Positions 17,534 to 25,762 of a stretch of DNA of 64,000 nucleotides are shown here, piece by piece. Numbering within the stretch: the stretch's first letter is position 1; every line of letters starts with the position of its first letter. The notes below the pieces were generated by a model. That model made no database searches and was not told the origin of the DNA. It saw nothing but the letters and a program-made list of their open reading frames with translations. Origin of the DNA: DASUBN01 sp035691665 (GTDB taxonomy: Bacteria > Pseudomonadota > Gammaproteobacteria > Natronospirales > REEB76); the NCBI GenBank assembly GCA_035691665.1, contig DASSIS010000007.1, positions 27,587-91,586 on the forward strand, read 5' to 3'. The position numbers and the translations under genes were made by a program.

Positions 17534-18118
17534 TCAGGAGGGAACCTTGTCGAAACCCTCATACCACAAGGTCATGTTGTCATGATCCCCGTAATGGAAG
17601 CCGGCTCCGTCTTTGGCATACCACGCCTTCCACTTTTCGATGATGGCTTGCTGCACGTCGACAGGAGCGACGAAGAGCGAATCGCGCGATTCCCATACGC
17701 CGAACATGTTCACTTGATCACCACTGCCAAACAGCAGCCAATATTCGCGGTTCTTGTCCAGTTTCAGCTGCTTCAGTGTCGCGGCGGACCCGGCCTTGAA
17801 CTCGAACCCGGTGATGTAATAGAGGCTGCGCAGCGCCCAGATCACATGCAGGCTGTCCTGGTTCTTGTTCCTGTCTTGATTCGGCACATGCGCGATGGAG
17901 ACAGTATGCAGTTGCTTCACCAGCAGCCCCGCCGCATCGGCACCGTGCTCAGCGAAGCACTGTAGGATGGGTCTCTGGTCGAAATTGTCGTTCTTCCAGT
18001 AACCCAGCTCCTTCACCTTGGCCGCCATCTCCTCGTTCGTGCAGGCCTCTGCTCTTGCGGGCAGGCTCAGCGTCGCGACGCATAGTGCGAGATAGGCGAT
18101 TGCGATTCCCTGTTTCAT
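17534..18118 (-). CDS. Exported protein, candidate immunity partner of hydrolase 1
   Basis: A 194-residue protein with a Sec signal peptide (cleavage expected after LPARAEA) and a mature helical domain with two Cys residues. No family is recognised. It begins one base after the stop of the 18120-18785 hydrolase-like gene, so they are coexpressed. A periplasmic protein immediately downstream of a predicted cell-wall hydrolase fits the layout of Tai/Tgi-type immunity proteins. Immunity function is inferred from context only. Confidence 0.6.
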   Translation of the reverse strand: MKQGIAIAYLALCVATLSLPARAEACTNEEMAAKVKELGYWKNDNFDQRPILQCFAEHGADAAGLLVKQLHTVSIAHVPNQDRNKNQDSLHVIWALRSLYYITGFEFKAGSAATLKQLKLDKNREYWLLFGSGDQVNMFGVWESRDSLFVAPVDVQQAIIEKWKAWYAKDGAGFHYGDHDNMTLWYEGFDKVPS

Positions 18119-18119
18119 C

Positions 18120-18785
18120 TCAGTTGTCCGCTTTGTAGAAGTCGATATAGGTATTGCTGCCCTTGGGCACGTCGCCCCCGCCGGTGTTCATGAACGGCCC
18201 GAAACTCCTGACCAGTTCCGTATTCCCCCAGCTTGAGGGGGGTGTCTGGAGCCCGTCACCGCCTTCCTGTCGGATGAGGAAATGGTTGGTCCCGGACGGC
18301 GGCTTCAGCTGTTGCGCCGCCTGCGCCGCATCCACGGAGTTGCCCCACACCATCCTCTCCACCCCGTTACTGAGATCAGGAACGCTTTCACGCACCTTGG
18401 GGTTGACCAATCTTACTCCCGCCATCCAAGCCCGAGCGGTCTTGAGTTGCTGCGCCGAATCCGGGTTCCAGTTTTCGGCGCGATAGACCCCCTTGTCATC
18501 AGCCTGTGCCGTGAGCTGCGGATAGATACCGGCGGTTTCCCCATAGATCGTCCGCTGCTGGTGTATCAGGTTGGGGTCGGGCGGTATCTGCGCAGCAGGC
18601 CCGGATGGATGAGCGGAGACCGGCGGCAGATTGCCCTCCGTGACCATGCCCGGAGCCGGCGTCACCGGTGGAAGGCCTTGCAATAGAGCACCCGCCAAGC
18701 CCGGCGGTGCCGGATTGGGCGGCCGACCCAGCAGGTCCGCGGCCAGGCCTTGGGTGAAGACTCCGCTTCCATTGGGATAAGCCAT
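18120..18785 (-). CDS. Tagged hydrolase-like effector 1 (lysozyme-like C-terminus)
   Basis: A 221-residue protein without a signal peptide. Residues 13-38 carry the tag GLAADLLGRP...PGLAGALLQGLP shared with the proteins at 27598 and 53374. A Pro-rich linker (39-75) leads to a C-terminal domain with TIYGETAGIYPQ (Glu83 a candidate catalytic acid), WNPDS, and FLIRQEGG. This resembles muramidase/SleB-like domains, though only loosely. It is followed at once by an exported protein. It lies between virion genes (18812 and 16112) on the same strand. It could be a virion-borne lytic enzyme or an antibacterial effector. Confidence 0.6.
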   Translation of the reverse strand: MAYPNGSGVFTQGLAADLLGRPPNPAPPGLAGALLQGLPPVTPAPGMVTEGNLPPVSAHPSGPAAQIPPDPNLIHQQRTIYGETAGIYPQLTAQADDKGVYRAENWNPDSAQQLKTARAWMAGVRLVNPKVRESVPDLSNGVERMVWGNSVDAAQAAQQLKPPSGTNHFLIRQEGGDGLQTPPSSWGNTELVRSFGPFMNTGGGDVPKGSNTYIDFYKADN

Positions 18786-18811
18786 GTCCGTTTCCTTCTC
18801 GTTCAGATGGA

Positions 18812-19660
18812 TCAGTAGTCGGGCTCGTCTATCGGCATCGTCGTCGCATCCCAGTTGCCGGCCGGCTGCAGCGTGTTCAGCGTCGGCAGACTGCTGCTGG
18901 AATAGAGCGGCATCTGGTTGTACTGGTTGTAGAGGTTCATGCCCATCGAAGCGGCATTCATCGCGTTACCCAGCGGATTGCTGAAATAGGGGTTCGTCGT
19001 CTGCATGCCGGGCTGCACGCCGCCCAGGAAGCTCTCGTATTGCTGCAGCTGTTGTACCGGCAGCATCTGGTAGTAGTTGTACTTCTGCTGGTTCGCATCG
19101 ATGTTCTGCTGCGCCAGGTCCTGCACCTGCTTGCCCACCCCTTCTGCGGCCGTGAGCCCGTTCATGCGCGTGTCATAGAGGTTTTGCGCCTGGTTCCCGG
19201 CCGCGAGCGCGTCCTGCATGTCCTGCTGATAGGCGTTGCCGTAGAGCCCCGTCGCCAGGTTGTCGAGCTGCTGCCCCCGCAGCGCCTGCGAGGCATCCAC
19301 GTTCCGGCCCGTCCCGCCGAACTCCGAGGCGAGCTGCCCCTGTGTCGCACCCGCTGCCTGCTTGAAAGTGGCATCGAGATAGGGGTTCGATCCGCCCGCG
19401 TCATTGAGCAGGGTGGTGTCGAAGCCCTGTGCTGCGTCGAGCGCCGGCGTGCCGTTCATCCCCAGCGTCGAGATCGCCCCCATGGCCTGCTGCTGCGGCT
19501 GCGAGAAACCCGCCACCAGGGGGCCGGAATAATACTGGGGCTGGTAGCTCAAGAGCTTGTTCGCCTGCCCCAGCGCCGTCGAGATGTAGGGCAGCATGTA
19601 AGACGCTGGCATCTGCGTCGTCGTGGTGCTGCCCGAGGGAGAAGACCCGCCTAGGCTCAT
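18812..19660 (-). CDS. Phage virion-associated protein (ejection-like)
   Basis: A 282-residue Gln/Asn/Tyr-rich protein. After a low-complexity start (GGSSPSGSTTTTQ) it has a helical middle with repeated Gln-Ala segments (LAAGNQAQNLYDTRMNGL). Proteins with a start like LPYISTALGQANKLL followed by YY.G..VAGFS.PQQQAM are common in podovirus tail-hub regions, annotated as tail or injection proteins. It overlaps the next upstream gene by four bases. Confidence 0.6.
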   Translation of the reverse strand: MSLGGSSPSGSTTTTQMPASYMLPYISTALGQANKLLSYQPQYYSGPLVAGFSQPQQQAMGAISTLGMNGTPALDAAQGFDTTLLNDAGGSNPYLDATFKQAAGATQGQLASEFGGTGRNVDASQALRGQQLDNLATGLYGNAYQQDMQDALAAGNQAQNLYDTRMNGLTAAEGVGKQVQDLAQQNIDANQQKYNYYQMLPVQQLQQYESFLGGVQPGMQTTNPYFSNPLGNAMNAASMGMNLYNQYNQMPLYSSSSLPTLNTLQPAGNWDATTMPIDEPDY

Positions 19661-20187
19661 GGCTGCACCCTTCCCCGCGGCAACGCCACCGGCATCGGCC
19701 TGGGCCGGATGATCGGTGGACTTGGCGCATAGGTGTAAGGATTGTAGGCCGGCACCGCCGCGAGCTGCGCCAACGTGTTGACCTGGCCGTTATAGCTGCC
19801 GCCCGTCGGCGCCTGGGCCAGGCCGTTGGCCATCGCGTTGTAGGGCCCGCCACCCTGTGCCAGGGGTGTATAGGTGAATGCCGGATTGGGCAGCATGGGG
19901 TTCACCCGTCCCGCCGCTGCTGGCAGCCCCGTCGGCGTGGCCGTCCCACCCCAGCGCTGTGTCTCAAGCGGGTTCACCCCGTTGTTGGGGATGTTGCCGT
20001 TGATGAGGCCGGAACCGAAGGGGTTCGTCATGTTGGCGCCGACGTTGGAACCGCTGTGGCCCAACAGGTTCAGCGGATCGGACATGTTCGCGAGCCCGGC
20101 GCCGTAGTGGATGCCGGAGAGGCTGTTCAAGTCCGAATATTGTCCGCCGCTCGAGGCCGCACTCGTGATCGCGCTGCCCATGCTCAT
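19657..20187 (-). CDS. Phage structural-region protein, Gly/Pro/Asn-rich
   Basis: A 176-residue low-complexity protein (many Gly, Asn, Pro and Ala; no charged core) with no recognised domain. It is coupled by four-base overlaps to both neighbours in the tail-hub operon. By position it is a minor virion protein. Confidence 0.55.
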   Translation of the reverse strand: MSMGSAITSAASSGGQYSDLNSLSGIHYGAGLANMSDPLNLLGHSGSNVGANMTNPFGSGLINGNIPNNGVNPLETQRWGGTATPTGLPAAAGRVNPMLPNPAFTYTPLAQGGGPYNAMANGLAQAPTGGSYNGQVNTLAQLAAVPAYNPYTYAPSPPIIRPRPMPVALPRGRVQP

Positions 20188-20567
20188 AGTTTTCTCCTCA
20201 TGATGGTCGCCATCTCCTCGTAATCGGGATACACCCGCCCCCAGCCCCGCCGCCCCTGCAACCGCATCTCGTCGCAGCCGAGGGCCTTCGCCCAGGCTTC
20301 GATGGCGCCGAGGTCCGCCTTATGCGACTGCAAGTCTTCACCACCGCAGAGCACCAGCATGCAAAGCCGTACACCGGGGTAGGTCTGGATCTGTGTCACC
20401 ACCGCGAGCGCCCAGGGCACCACCCAAAGCTGCATCCGCTCGGCGAGGAGCTGCTGCTGTATATCTGCCAGCCCCCACTCCCTCTGCCGTGCGAGGGCCT
20501 TCTCCAGGCAGCCGCTGACTCGCGGCCACAGGGCGGCCACGTCCCAATGAGGTACCTGGAAGATCAT
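20184..20567 (-). CDS. Phage protein with GNAT-like C-terminus
   Basis: A 127-residue protein. MLVLCGGEDL followed by IEAWAKALGCDEMRLQGRRGW resembles the acetyl-CoA-binding end of small phage GNAT-like proteins found beside tail-hub genes. Acetyltransferase activity is uncertain because the canonical Q/RxxGxG/A loop is not obvious. It overlaps neighbours by four bases on both sides. Confidence 0.55.
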   Translation of the reverse strand: MIFQVPHWDVAALWPRVSGCLEKALARQREWGLADIQQQLLAERMQLWVVPWALAVVTQIQTYPGVRLCMLVLCGGEDLQSHKADLGAIEAWAKALGCDEMRLQGRRGWGRVYPDYEEMATIMRRKL

Positions 20568-20890
20568 CGGACGATCAGGTAGTCGAAGTTCAGGTCCGGC
20601 TGTGCCACCGCCGCATGCGTGAGCGTGATGCTCCCGCCGTTCGCGGGTACCGAAACCGGGTCCGCCCAGAGTCCTGTCACCGTGGCCGCATGGGCCGTGG
20701 TCGGGAAGAGGAAGACCTTGCAGCCACGGGTGATGTGGTTGTCCGAGAGGGTGGTCACGGTCCCGTTGTCGGTCAGCGTCACACTTCCCAGGCTGTTGAG
20801 CGAGCCGACCAAAAGGCGATTGATGAGCGTCGCCATCTTCGCCGTCGGGTCATAGGGCGGGGTCGTCCTGAGCGGTGGCAATTTACTCAT
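20564..20890 (-). CDS. Small phage virion protein
   Basis: A 108-residue protein starting at the ATG that overlaps the tail-hub stop (ATGA, 20887-20890). The second half is beta-rich (SVTLTDNGTVTTLSDNHIT) with an LFPTTAHAA segment, like small podovirus tail or head-completion proteins. No enzymatic motif is seen. Confidence 0.65.
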   Translation of the reverse strand: MSKLPPLRTTPPYDPTAKMATLINRLLVGSLNSLGSVTLTDNGTVTTLSDNHITRGCKVFLFPTTAHAATVTGLWADPVSVPANGGSITLTHAAVAQPDLNFDYLIVR

Positions 20891-22425
20891 GCCTCGCCTG
20901 CCGCCGTCCCATACAGGTCTATGCCTGTAGCGACCCCGAACCCGCCGTTGGCGCCGCCCGGGATGATCACCCGCGCTCGCACATAGCGGCCTGTGGCCCT
21001 GAGGTCGCAGCGACCCGTCCGTGGGTTCTGGGCCGCGGCGGCGCTCACCGTATAGGTTTCGTTCTCCAGGTTCCGGGTCAGGAGCTGCACCGTCGGTGCC
21101 AGGACATAATTCCCCGCCGTCACCACCGGCCGCATGCCATCTATATAAGTGAGCCCGCCGGGGTTGGGCGAGCCTTCCGTGCTGTCGATCACCGCCGGGT
21201 CCAGGGGATTGCCCGTCAGCGTCCCGAAGGTGTTGCCCCCGTCGAAGGCTTGGAGCTGCAAGTCCCCACCCTGCCAATAGGGGTTGTCCAGGGACGGCGT
21301 GATGAGATCCAGGTCCGTGTTCACGTTATCGAGTGTGTCCAGGGTGTAACCGAAGCTCCGGGATCCGAACACCCGGCTCACCGACTGGGAAGCCGGCGCG
21401 AACCGGTTCTCCGCGTAGTTGTAGGCGACCTGCCGGTCCGGGATGCCCGTGCTGTTACCCGCGCTGCAATAGCACCAATAGATGAGCTTGTTGATGGGAT
21501 CGAGTGCGCCCACCACCCGGTCCGCGTAGGTGAGCGACACGTCGTTCAGGAAGGTCGTGTCGCACTTCCCATGGCCGATCTGCTGCACCTGGAAGCCATC
21601 CGTCATGCAGAAGCCGTCCGCCGCGATGAAATAGCTGAGGTTCCCGAGCTGCACCGGCGCGTTGGGGAAGAAGGCCCCGCGCTGCTTCTCGTAGGTGCTG
21701 AAGTCGAAGATCGCGTCGCCTCCTATATAGGTGGCCCGGGTGATGCCCCGCTGCTGGAAGATGAGCCCGTACTCGTAGCCGTTGGCGATCTCCGTCACCG
21801 GCCCGTATACCGCGTCCAGGAACTGCTGCCCCGCCTGGTTCTCCTGGTCCGTCAGCGTCGAGAAGCCCCAATAGGTCGGGTTCCCGATGCCGCACCACTG
21901 CACCCGGTTCGGCACGTTGCCGTTGATGCCGTCTTCCGTGGCGCCGAGCATCACGAACTGGTTGAGGGTGCCGATGCATCCCGCTTTCGGCGGCGCGCCG
22001 GCGAGTGCCGCGAAGCCCGCCCCGCCCACCGGCATGGACTGCACCGCATCCGCGAAGTCCGTGGCCAGCACCAGGTTCCCGAAGCTCGGGCTCGAGAACT
22101 CCGTGAATTTCCAGTACTGCCCGTCCGCCGCCGTGTAAGGGCTCCCGCCCCCGGCCGAGAGGTTCGCGAAAGCCGTGCCGGTGTACTCCAGGAGCTGCGT
22201 CCCCGTCCCGGCGTAGATGTGCACGTTCCCGTCCGCATCCGCCATGGAAGTCGCGCCCTGCACCCGCGCCGGCGCCGTCACCCCGAGAGAGGAGAACCCC
22301 AGCGCCGGTTGATAAGCCCCGTTCACCCACAGCACGTTCGAGGCATATGGCGAGCCTGGATTATTAATTTCTGGTAAATCAGGTAACCACTCGCCGAATT
22401 TCAGTGCTGCTAGAAGTTTCGCCAT
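20887..22425 (-). CDS. Phage packaged-DNA stabilisation / tail-hub protein (P22 gp10-like)
   Basis: A 512-residue beta-rich protein with WD-like repeats (ADADGNVHIYAGT, NQFVMLGATED, RVQWCGIGNPTYW, GLIFQQRGITRATYIGG). These are typical of the large podovirus hub that plugs the portal after packaging. It is the first gene of a run of five overlapping genes (20890 to 18812). Its 5' end is partly duplicated upstream (22565-22648), with a small repeat element between the copies. Confidence 0.7.
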   Translation of the reverse strand: MAKLLAALKFGEWLPDLPEINNPGSPYASNVLWVNGAYQPALGFSSLGVTAPARVQGATSMADADGNVHIYAGTGTQLLEYTGTAFANLSAGGGSPYTAADGQYWKFTEFSSPSFGNLVLATDFADAVQSMPVGGAGFAALAGAPPKAGCIGTLNQFVMLGATEDGINGNVPNRVQWCGIGNPTYWGFSTLTDQENQAGQQFLDAVYGPVTEIANGYEYGLIFQQRGITRATYIGGDAIFDFSTYEKQRGAFFPNAPVQLGNLSYFIAADGFCMTDGFQVQQIGHGKCDTTFLNDVSLTYADRVVGALDPINKLIYWCYCSAGNSTGIPDRQVAYNYAENRFAPASQSVSRVFGSRSFGYTLDTLDNVNTDLDLITPSLDNPYWQGGDLQLQAFDGGNTFGTLTGNPLDPAVIDSTEGSPNPGGLTYIDGMRPVVTAGNYVLAPTVQLLTRNLENETYTVSAAAAQNPRTGRCDLRATGRYVRARVIIPGGANGGFGVATGIDLYGTAAGEA

Positions 22426-22446
22426 AGCTTTGTTTATTCCCTAAAC

Positions 22447-22577
22447 CCTAAAAATTAGAGATTTTGATTCCCAGCGAGGCAAAAATGCCCGAGCAACCCG
22501 GAGCGTACTTTTGATGTACGTGAGGATTGCGAGGGCGTTTTTAACGCTGCTGGGGAGCAAAAGATCAATTTTTAGGG
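22447..22577 (-). repeat. MITE/REP-like element, copy 1
   Basis: An element of about 130 bp with imperfect terminal inverted repeats (CCTAAAAATTGATCTTTTG at one end, CCTAAAAATTAGAGATTTTG at the other) and a central CCTCACGTAC...GTACGCTCCGG palindrome. Related copies are at 25636-25762 (same orientation) and 26847-26965 (opposite). Here it separates the hub gene from a fragment of its own 5' end. Confidence 0.8.
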
Positions 22578-22648
22578 CCTGGGTTGCCGTGTTCAGGTGC
22601 ATCCGGTAGCCATTCCCCGAACCTTAGTGTCGTTAAGAGTTTCGCCAT
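22565..22648 (-). pseudogene. Duplicated 5' end of the tail-hub gene
   Basis: The first 27 codons of a diverged hub copy, MAKLLTTLRFGEWLPD..., against MAKLLAALKFGEWLPD... in the intact gene. The frame runs into the repeat element, whose end supplies the TGA stop. It is a remnant of a tandem duplication or of a related gene. Confidence 0.8.
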
Positions 22649-22757
22649 GTCGCTATTGTTTGTGTCGGAAGCGATTCAGTCGCCGAGATGTCGCATTTCC
22701 CCAAGGCTCAGCTATGCTTCGCCGCGAGAGGGATATCCATGCCAAGGAGTGAGGGCG

Positions 22758-23048
22758 ATGGGGGCTTTAGTCATATCCTGCGTGAGTCGTAACGACTCAC
22801 CGCATATACATACCCGTATAGAAGGTATCGGCGGCCTCTGCCCCGACACCGGCAAGCGTTGGTACCTGCCGGCGGAGGAAGCCATCGCCGGCATCCTCAA
22901 CAAGACCCATGCGTTCCAGGTCGTCATCGGCAGCCGCCATGCGGACGTCGTCGTCGAACGCCATCCTGAAGGTCGCCTCTACCTCAAGACCACCGTCGAC
23001 GGCCCCCTGGAAAACAACCTGCTCCTGCGTCCCCAGTGCCCGATTTGA
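22758..23048 (+). CDS. DUF3892-like small protein
   Basis: A 96-residue protein: a start of the ISCVSRND type, GLCPDTGKRWYLPAEEAIAG, and a C-terminal YLKTTVDGPLENNLL pattern typical of DUF3892 (small proteins of unknown function). AGGAG lies upstream. It is on the plus strand, opposite to the surrounding virion genes, and is bounded by the hub 5' fragment on one side and REP-like palindromes on the other, so it looks like inserted cargo. Confidence 0.65.
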   Translation: MGALVISCVSRNDSPHIHTRIEGIGGLCPDTGKRWYLPAEEAIAGILNKTHAFQVVIGSRHADVVVERHPEGRLYLKTTVDGPLENNLLLRPQCPI

Positions 23049-23065
23049 GCGCTTAGCCTTTCTCG

Positions 23066-23142
23066 TCATGACGTACAGGGACGTACTAATGCCGCGGGAG
23101 GCAGGATGCCGGGAGCGGCGCCCGCGTAAGCGGGTATCCAGT
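23066..23142. repeat. REP-like palindromic cluster
   Basis: Consecutive small palindromes (GTAC-AGGGAC-GTAC, GGCAGGATGCC and CCCGCGTAAGCGGG followed by TATCCAGTC). The last is the widespread chromosomal type (compare CCCCCGCGGAAGCGGGGG at 51634-51651). It sits between the DUF3892-like gene and the head-tail adaptor stop. Confidence 0.6.
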
Positions 23143-23760
23143 CTAAATATGAGGTTTCACCCAACCGACGCCCGTCTGATTGATGTTCTTCTCGTTCAGG
23201 TTCGCCAGAGCTTCCTTTTCCAGCTGCGTATATAAGGTGTACTGCTCCGGGTCGCGGATATAGCGCCCGTAGAGTTGCCGCGTCGCCCGGGTCCGGATCA
23301 ACTCCTCCGCCGAGCCGAGCCAGGCATTCGTATCCGAATCGTTCACCAGGGGTTGGGGGCTAAGGATCGCCGTCCCCTTCACCTGCACCGGCAACCCGCC
23401 CTGGGGCGGTGGGAAGAGCCGGATCTGCCCGTTCCAGAAGGAATACTCCGTCGGATAGCCGGACCAGAAGCCGTTGCCCCAGTCGATCTGGTCCAGATAC
23501 TGCTCCGTCCGCGCCGTCAGCCGGTAGGTGTAGTTCCCGATGGTCGAGAGCACGTCCAGTACCGCTGCGAAGTTCGTCGGCAAGATGTAATACCGCTGCC
23601 CCTGCACCGTCGTGAGTGGAGCCATCGAGGCCTCGTTGAACCAGAAGGCCTTGTTCCCGTAGAAGGTGATGGCGTTGTTGATCTCCCGCTTGATCTCGTC
23701 CGAGAGGTCCGAGCGCGCGAGCTCATCCGCGATGGCGGATTGCATATCTGAAAAAGCCAT
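23143..23760 (-). CDS. Phage head-tail adaptor protein
   Basis: A 205-residue helical protein: a start of the SDMQSAIADELAR type, REINNAITFYGNKAFWFNE, the LPTNFAAVLDV strand, then a C-terminal IRTRATRQLYGRYI helix. This matches the pattern of podovirus adaptor/connector proteins that bind below the portal. It is preceded by a terminator of the toxin-antitoxin cassette, so its expression needs a local promoter or readthrough. Confidence 0.7.
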   Translation of the reverse strand: MAFSDMQSAIADELARSDLSDEIKREINNAITFYGNKAFWFNEASMAPLTTVQGQRYYILPTNFAAVLDVLSTIGNYTYRLTARTEQYLDQIDWGNGFWSGYPTEYSFWNGQIRLFPPPQGGLPVQVKGTAILSPQPLVNDSDTNAWLGSAEELIRTRATRQLYGRYIRDPEQYTLYTQLEKEALANLNEKNINQTGVGWVKPHI

Positions 23761-23768
23761 GCCTACTC

Positions 23769-23806
23769 CAAAAATTAACCCCAGGCTGTTACGACCCGGG
23801 GTTAAT
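23769..23806 (-). terminator. Terminator after toxin-antitoxin cassette
   Basis: ATTAACCCC / GGGGTTAAT (9-bp stem), followed on the minus strand by TTTTT. It separates the nucleotidyltransferase gene from the head-tail adaptor. A similar CAACCCC/GGGGTTG terminator lies on the other side of the cassette (25015-25049). Confidence 0.8.
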
Positions 23807-23839
23807 AGTTCTACCTATGAATGCCACTAGATATTAAAT

Positions 23840-24586
23840 CTAACGGTGAATGCGCTCTCGCTGACGAGCATAGATAGCACGCGCTTTATCAACACGTTTG
23901 CGCAGCTGTGGTAAACGCGTCTTTATAAATTTATCAGGCCATTTAGCATGTTGCGGTATTGCGACAAGTAGGTCTATTGAATCATCATGCCATGCCCGCA
24001 AACCAGGGCGACCAATTGCAATTCGTGCCGTACGTTCAGCCATCTTCAGTGAAGCGCGTATCTCATTCCCATCAAGGTACTGACGGGCCTGCCGCTCTGC
24101 TACATCTACCGCCAATGCAACCCGACGCGCGCTCCTCTGACCAAAGGCTCGCCGATCTAGTTGCCCATATACGTTTTCTGTCTGTGATTGAACTACATGA
24201 AGCGGGTGCATCACACGAATCGTTTTGTTTCCGACCTCAACGTTGGCGGCCCACCTCTCCATTTCTTCTGCTCTTACCCCAAGCACTTGAGACATGAAGT
24301 CAATTTGGTAAGTTTCTCCATTGAGTTCTATAAGTACGTATGCCGAGTTCGCTGTGTGGTCGTCGATAGTAGCTATTTCCGTTCGACCACCCCACGCACG
24401 ACCGGCTTCGCGCGCAAGTGACGCATCACCGAAGAAATCTATGTCTTCGCTGACAGCAGTAGATATCGCGGCAAGGCCAAAAGCAACGGCATGAACGTTT
24501 AAAGCCTGCCCGCCTATCAGGATCGCACCCCGCGTGCTGACTGAACGATCAAGTAGGTCAACAACCTCAGTCAGCCCAATAGGCAT
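23840..24586 (-). CDS. Nucleotidyltransferase-type toxin (AbiEii/MNT-like)
   Basis: A 248-residue protein. ILIGGQALNVHA (GG-x-A nucleotidyltransferase motif) and SEDIDFFG (metal-binding D-x-D) are the two core motifs of the minimal nucleotidyltransferase fold. A helical C-terminus follows. It is paired with the HTH gene 14 bases upstream. Such pairs act as toxin-antitoxin or abortive-infection systems that modify tRNA or protein targets. Base composition is more AT-rich than in the flanking phage genes, supporting acquisition. Confidence 0.75.
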   Translation of the reverse strand: MPIGLTEVVDLLDRSVSTRGAILIGGQALNVHAVAFGLAAISTAVSEDIDFFGDASLAREAGRAWGGRTEIATIDDHTANSAYVLIELNGETYQIDFMSQVLGVRAEEMERWAANVEVGNKTIRVMHPLHVVQSQTENVYGQLDRRAFGQRSARRVALAVDVAERQARQYLDGNEIRASLKMAERTARIAIGRPGLRAWHDDSIDLLVAIPQHAKWPDKFIKTRLPQLRKRVDKARAIYARQRERIHR

Positions 24587-24599
24587 GTGCTATATCCGC

Positions 24600-24923
24600 T
24601 TAGCCGATTGATGGGACCCTTACCTTGACATTCCCTGGCACAAGAATAGCGTTGCGATTATGGGCCAACACTTCGGACGGTTCGTGTGAAACACCAATAG
24701 CAAGCTGGAGACCAAGCACGGCCAAGAGACTATTGAGCTTATGAAAGCTCAAGCCTTCTACTGCTTTATTCTTTTCCAGATCCACAAGCCTAGAGCGGCT
24801 AAGCCCAGCACGAGCAGCAACATCAGCTTGCCGCATCTTCAATGCCTGCCGACGTTCGCGCACGAGCTTGCCTACTTCATAAATTGAAGATGCATAAATT
24901 ACCGATTCAGCAGAGAGATTCAT
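24600..24923 (-). CDS. Xre-family HTH antitoxin/regulator
   Basis: A 107-residue protein with a central helix-turn-helix (LKMRQADVAARAGLSRSRLV). Start 24923 is chosen over an ATG four codons upstream because GGAG lies eight bases before it. It is the first gene of a two-gene cassette with the nucleotidyltransferase. A 22-bp palindrome about 70 bases upstream is a probable operator, indicating autoregulation as in most toxin-antitoxin systems. Confidence 0.8.
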   Translation of the reverse strand: MNLSAESVIYASSIYEVGKLVRERRQALKMRQADVAARAGLSRSRLVDLEKNKAVEGLSFHKLNSLLAVLGLQLAIGVSHEPSEVLAHNRNAILVPGNVKVRVPSIG

Positions 24924-24992
24924 GACTGGCTCCATTTTGTGGAGTGTGACCAGCTCAAAAAGACTGTGTTTAGAGTAATGTAATTAGTAGTA

Positions 24993-25014
24993 AATGTCCA
25001 ATATATTAGACATT
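24993..25014. promoter_or_regulatory. Palindromic operator of the toxin-antitoxin cassette
   Basis: The core TGTCCAATATATTAGACA, with AA/TT flanks, is symmetric except for one pair. It lies just upstream of the HTH gene and next to AT-rich promoter-like sequence. Binding by the HTH protein is inferred. Confidence 0.6.
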
Positions 25015-25128
25015 AAAAAAGCAACCCCCCTTGCCACTGTTAGGGGTTGATATATTACTACTGTAATTATTTACAGCCCCAGACTAAGAAGAGACATTCG
25101 AGGGGCCCCTGCTTCGAGGCCCCTCGAA
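25015..25128 (-). terminator. Two hairpins after the decoration-like gene
   Basis: First hairpin 25097-25128 (TTCGAGGGGCC / GGCCCCTCGAA, 11 bp). Second hairpin 25022-25049 (CAACCCC / GGGGTTG) followed on the minus strand by TTTTTT. Together they end the capsid/decoration transcript before the inserted toxin-antitoxin cassette. Confidence 0.7.
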
Positions 25129-25144
25129 CAATTTCTCTATAGCT

Positions 25145-25606
25145 TCAAGCAAAGCTCGCATTATCCACTTGGCACTCCACCGCCAAGCGCATCGTCCCGT
25201 TCTGCCACGTCGCAGGGTTCGCGGTGGCCTTGAACTGGATCACTGTCCCGCCCGCGTTGCCCCCGCTCGCATTGGGCGGGTTCACGAAGCCCGTGCTGGC
25301 CGTCACGTTGTTCGGCAGCACCACCCCCGTCTTGAGCTGCGCCGCCGTCACCGTGATGTATCGTCCCGCGTTCCCCGCGTCCCCCACCGTGCCCGTCAGG
25401 GTCGGCGCGGCGTTCACGTCCAGGGGATCCACGTCCAGGGTCACGTTCAGCACCTTGTAGCCGTTCGGCACCGTGACGAGCTGCACCACATCCCCGTTGG
25501 CCAGGGCCGTGGAGAGCGCCACGCTGCCGAACACCAGGAAGCTCGCCCCCCGCTCGTTGATGGGGATGGAGCCGCTCGAGACCTGAGAACTCGTATAAGT
25601 AGCCAT
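25145..25606 (-). CDS. Phage head decoration-like protein
   Basis: A 153-residue, almost Cys-free, beta-rich and Gly/Thr/Val-rich protein without a signal peptide (ALANGDVVQLVTVPNGYKVL, followed by LDVDPLD). Such small beta proteins directly after the major capsid gene are usually head decoration or stabilisation proteins. It is separated from the capsid gene only by repeat copy 2. Confidence 0.6.
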   Translation of the reverse strand: MATYTSSQVSSGSIPINERGASFLVFGSVALSTALANGDVVQLVTVPNGYKVLNVTLDVDPLDVNAAPTLTGTVGDAGNAGRYITVTAAQLKTGVVLPNNVTASTGFVNPPNASGGNAGGTVIQFKATANPATWQNGTMRLAVECQVDNASFA

Positions 25607-25635
25607 ACTTCAAAACCTCTATGAATTGGTTGTTT

Positions 25636-25762
25636 TAAAAACGAGAGATTTTGTTCACTGGCTAGGCGCGGGCGTCCGAGGAGCCCGGAGCGTACTTTGG
25701 GTGTACGTGAGGACTCCGAGAGGCGCCCGCAACACCGCCAGGGGACAAAAGATCCGTTTTTA
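25636..25762 (-). repeat. MITE/REP-like element, copy 2
   Basis: A copy of about 127 bp with ends TAAAAACGGATCTTTTG and TAAAAACGAGAGATTTTG and the central CACGTAC...GTACGCTCCGG palindrome. Its last bases form the TAA stop of the capsid gene. With copy 3 it flanks the capsid gene in inverted orientation. Confidence 0.8.
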
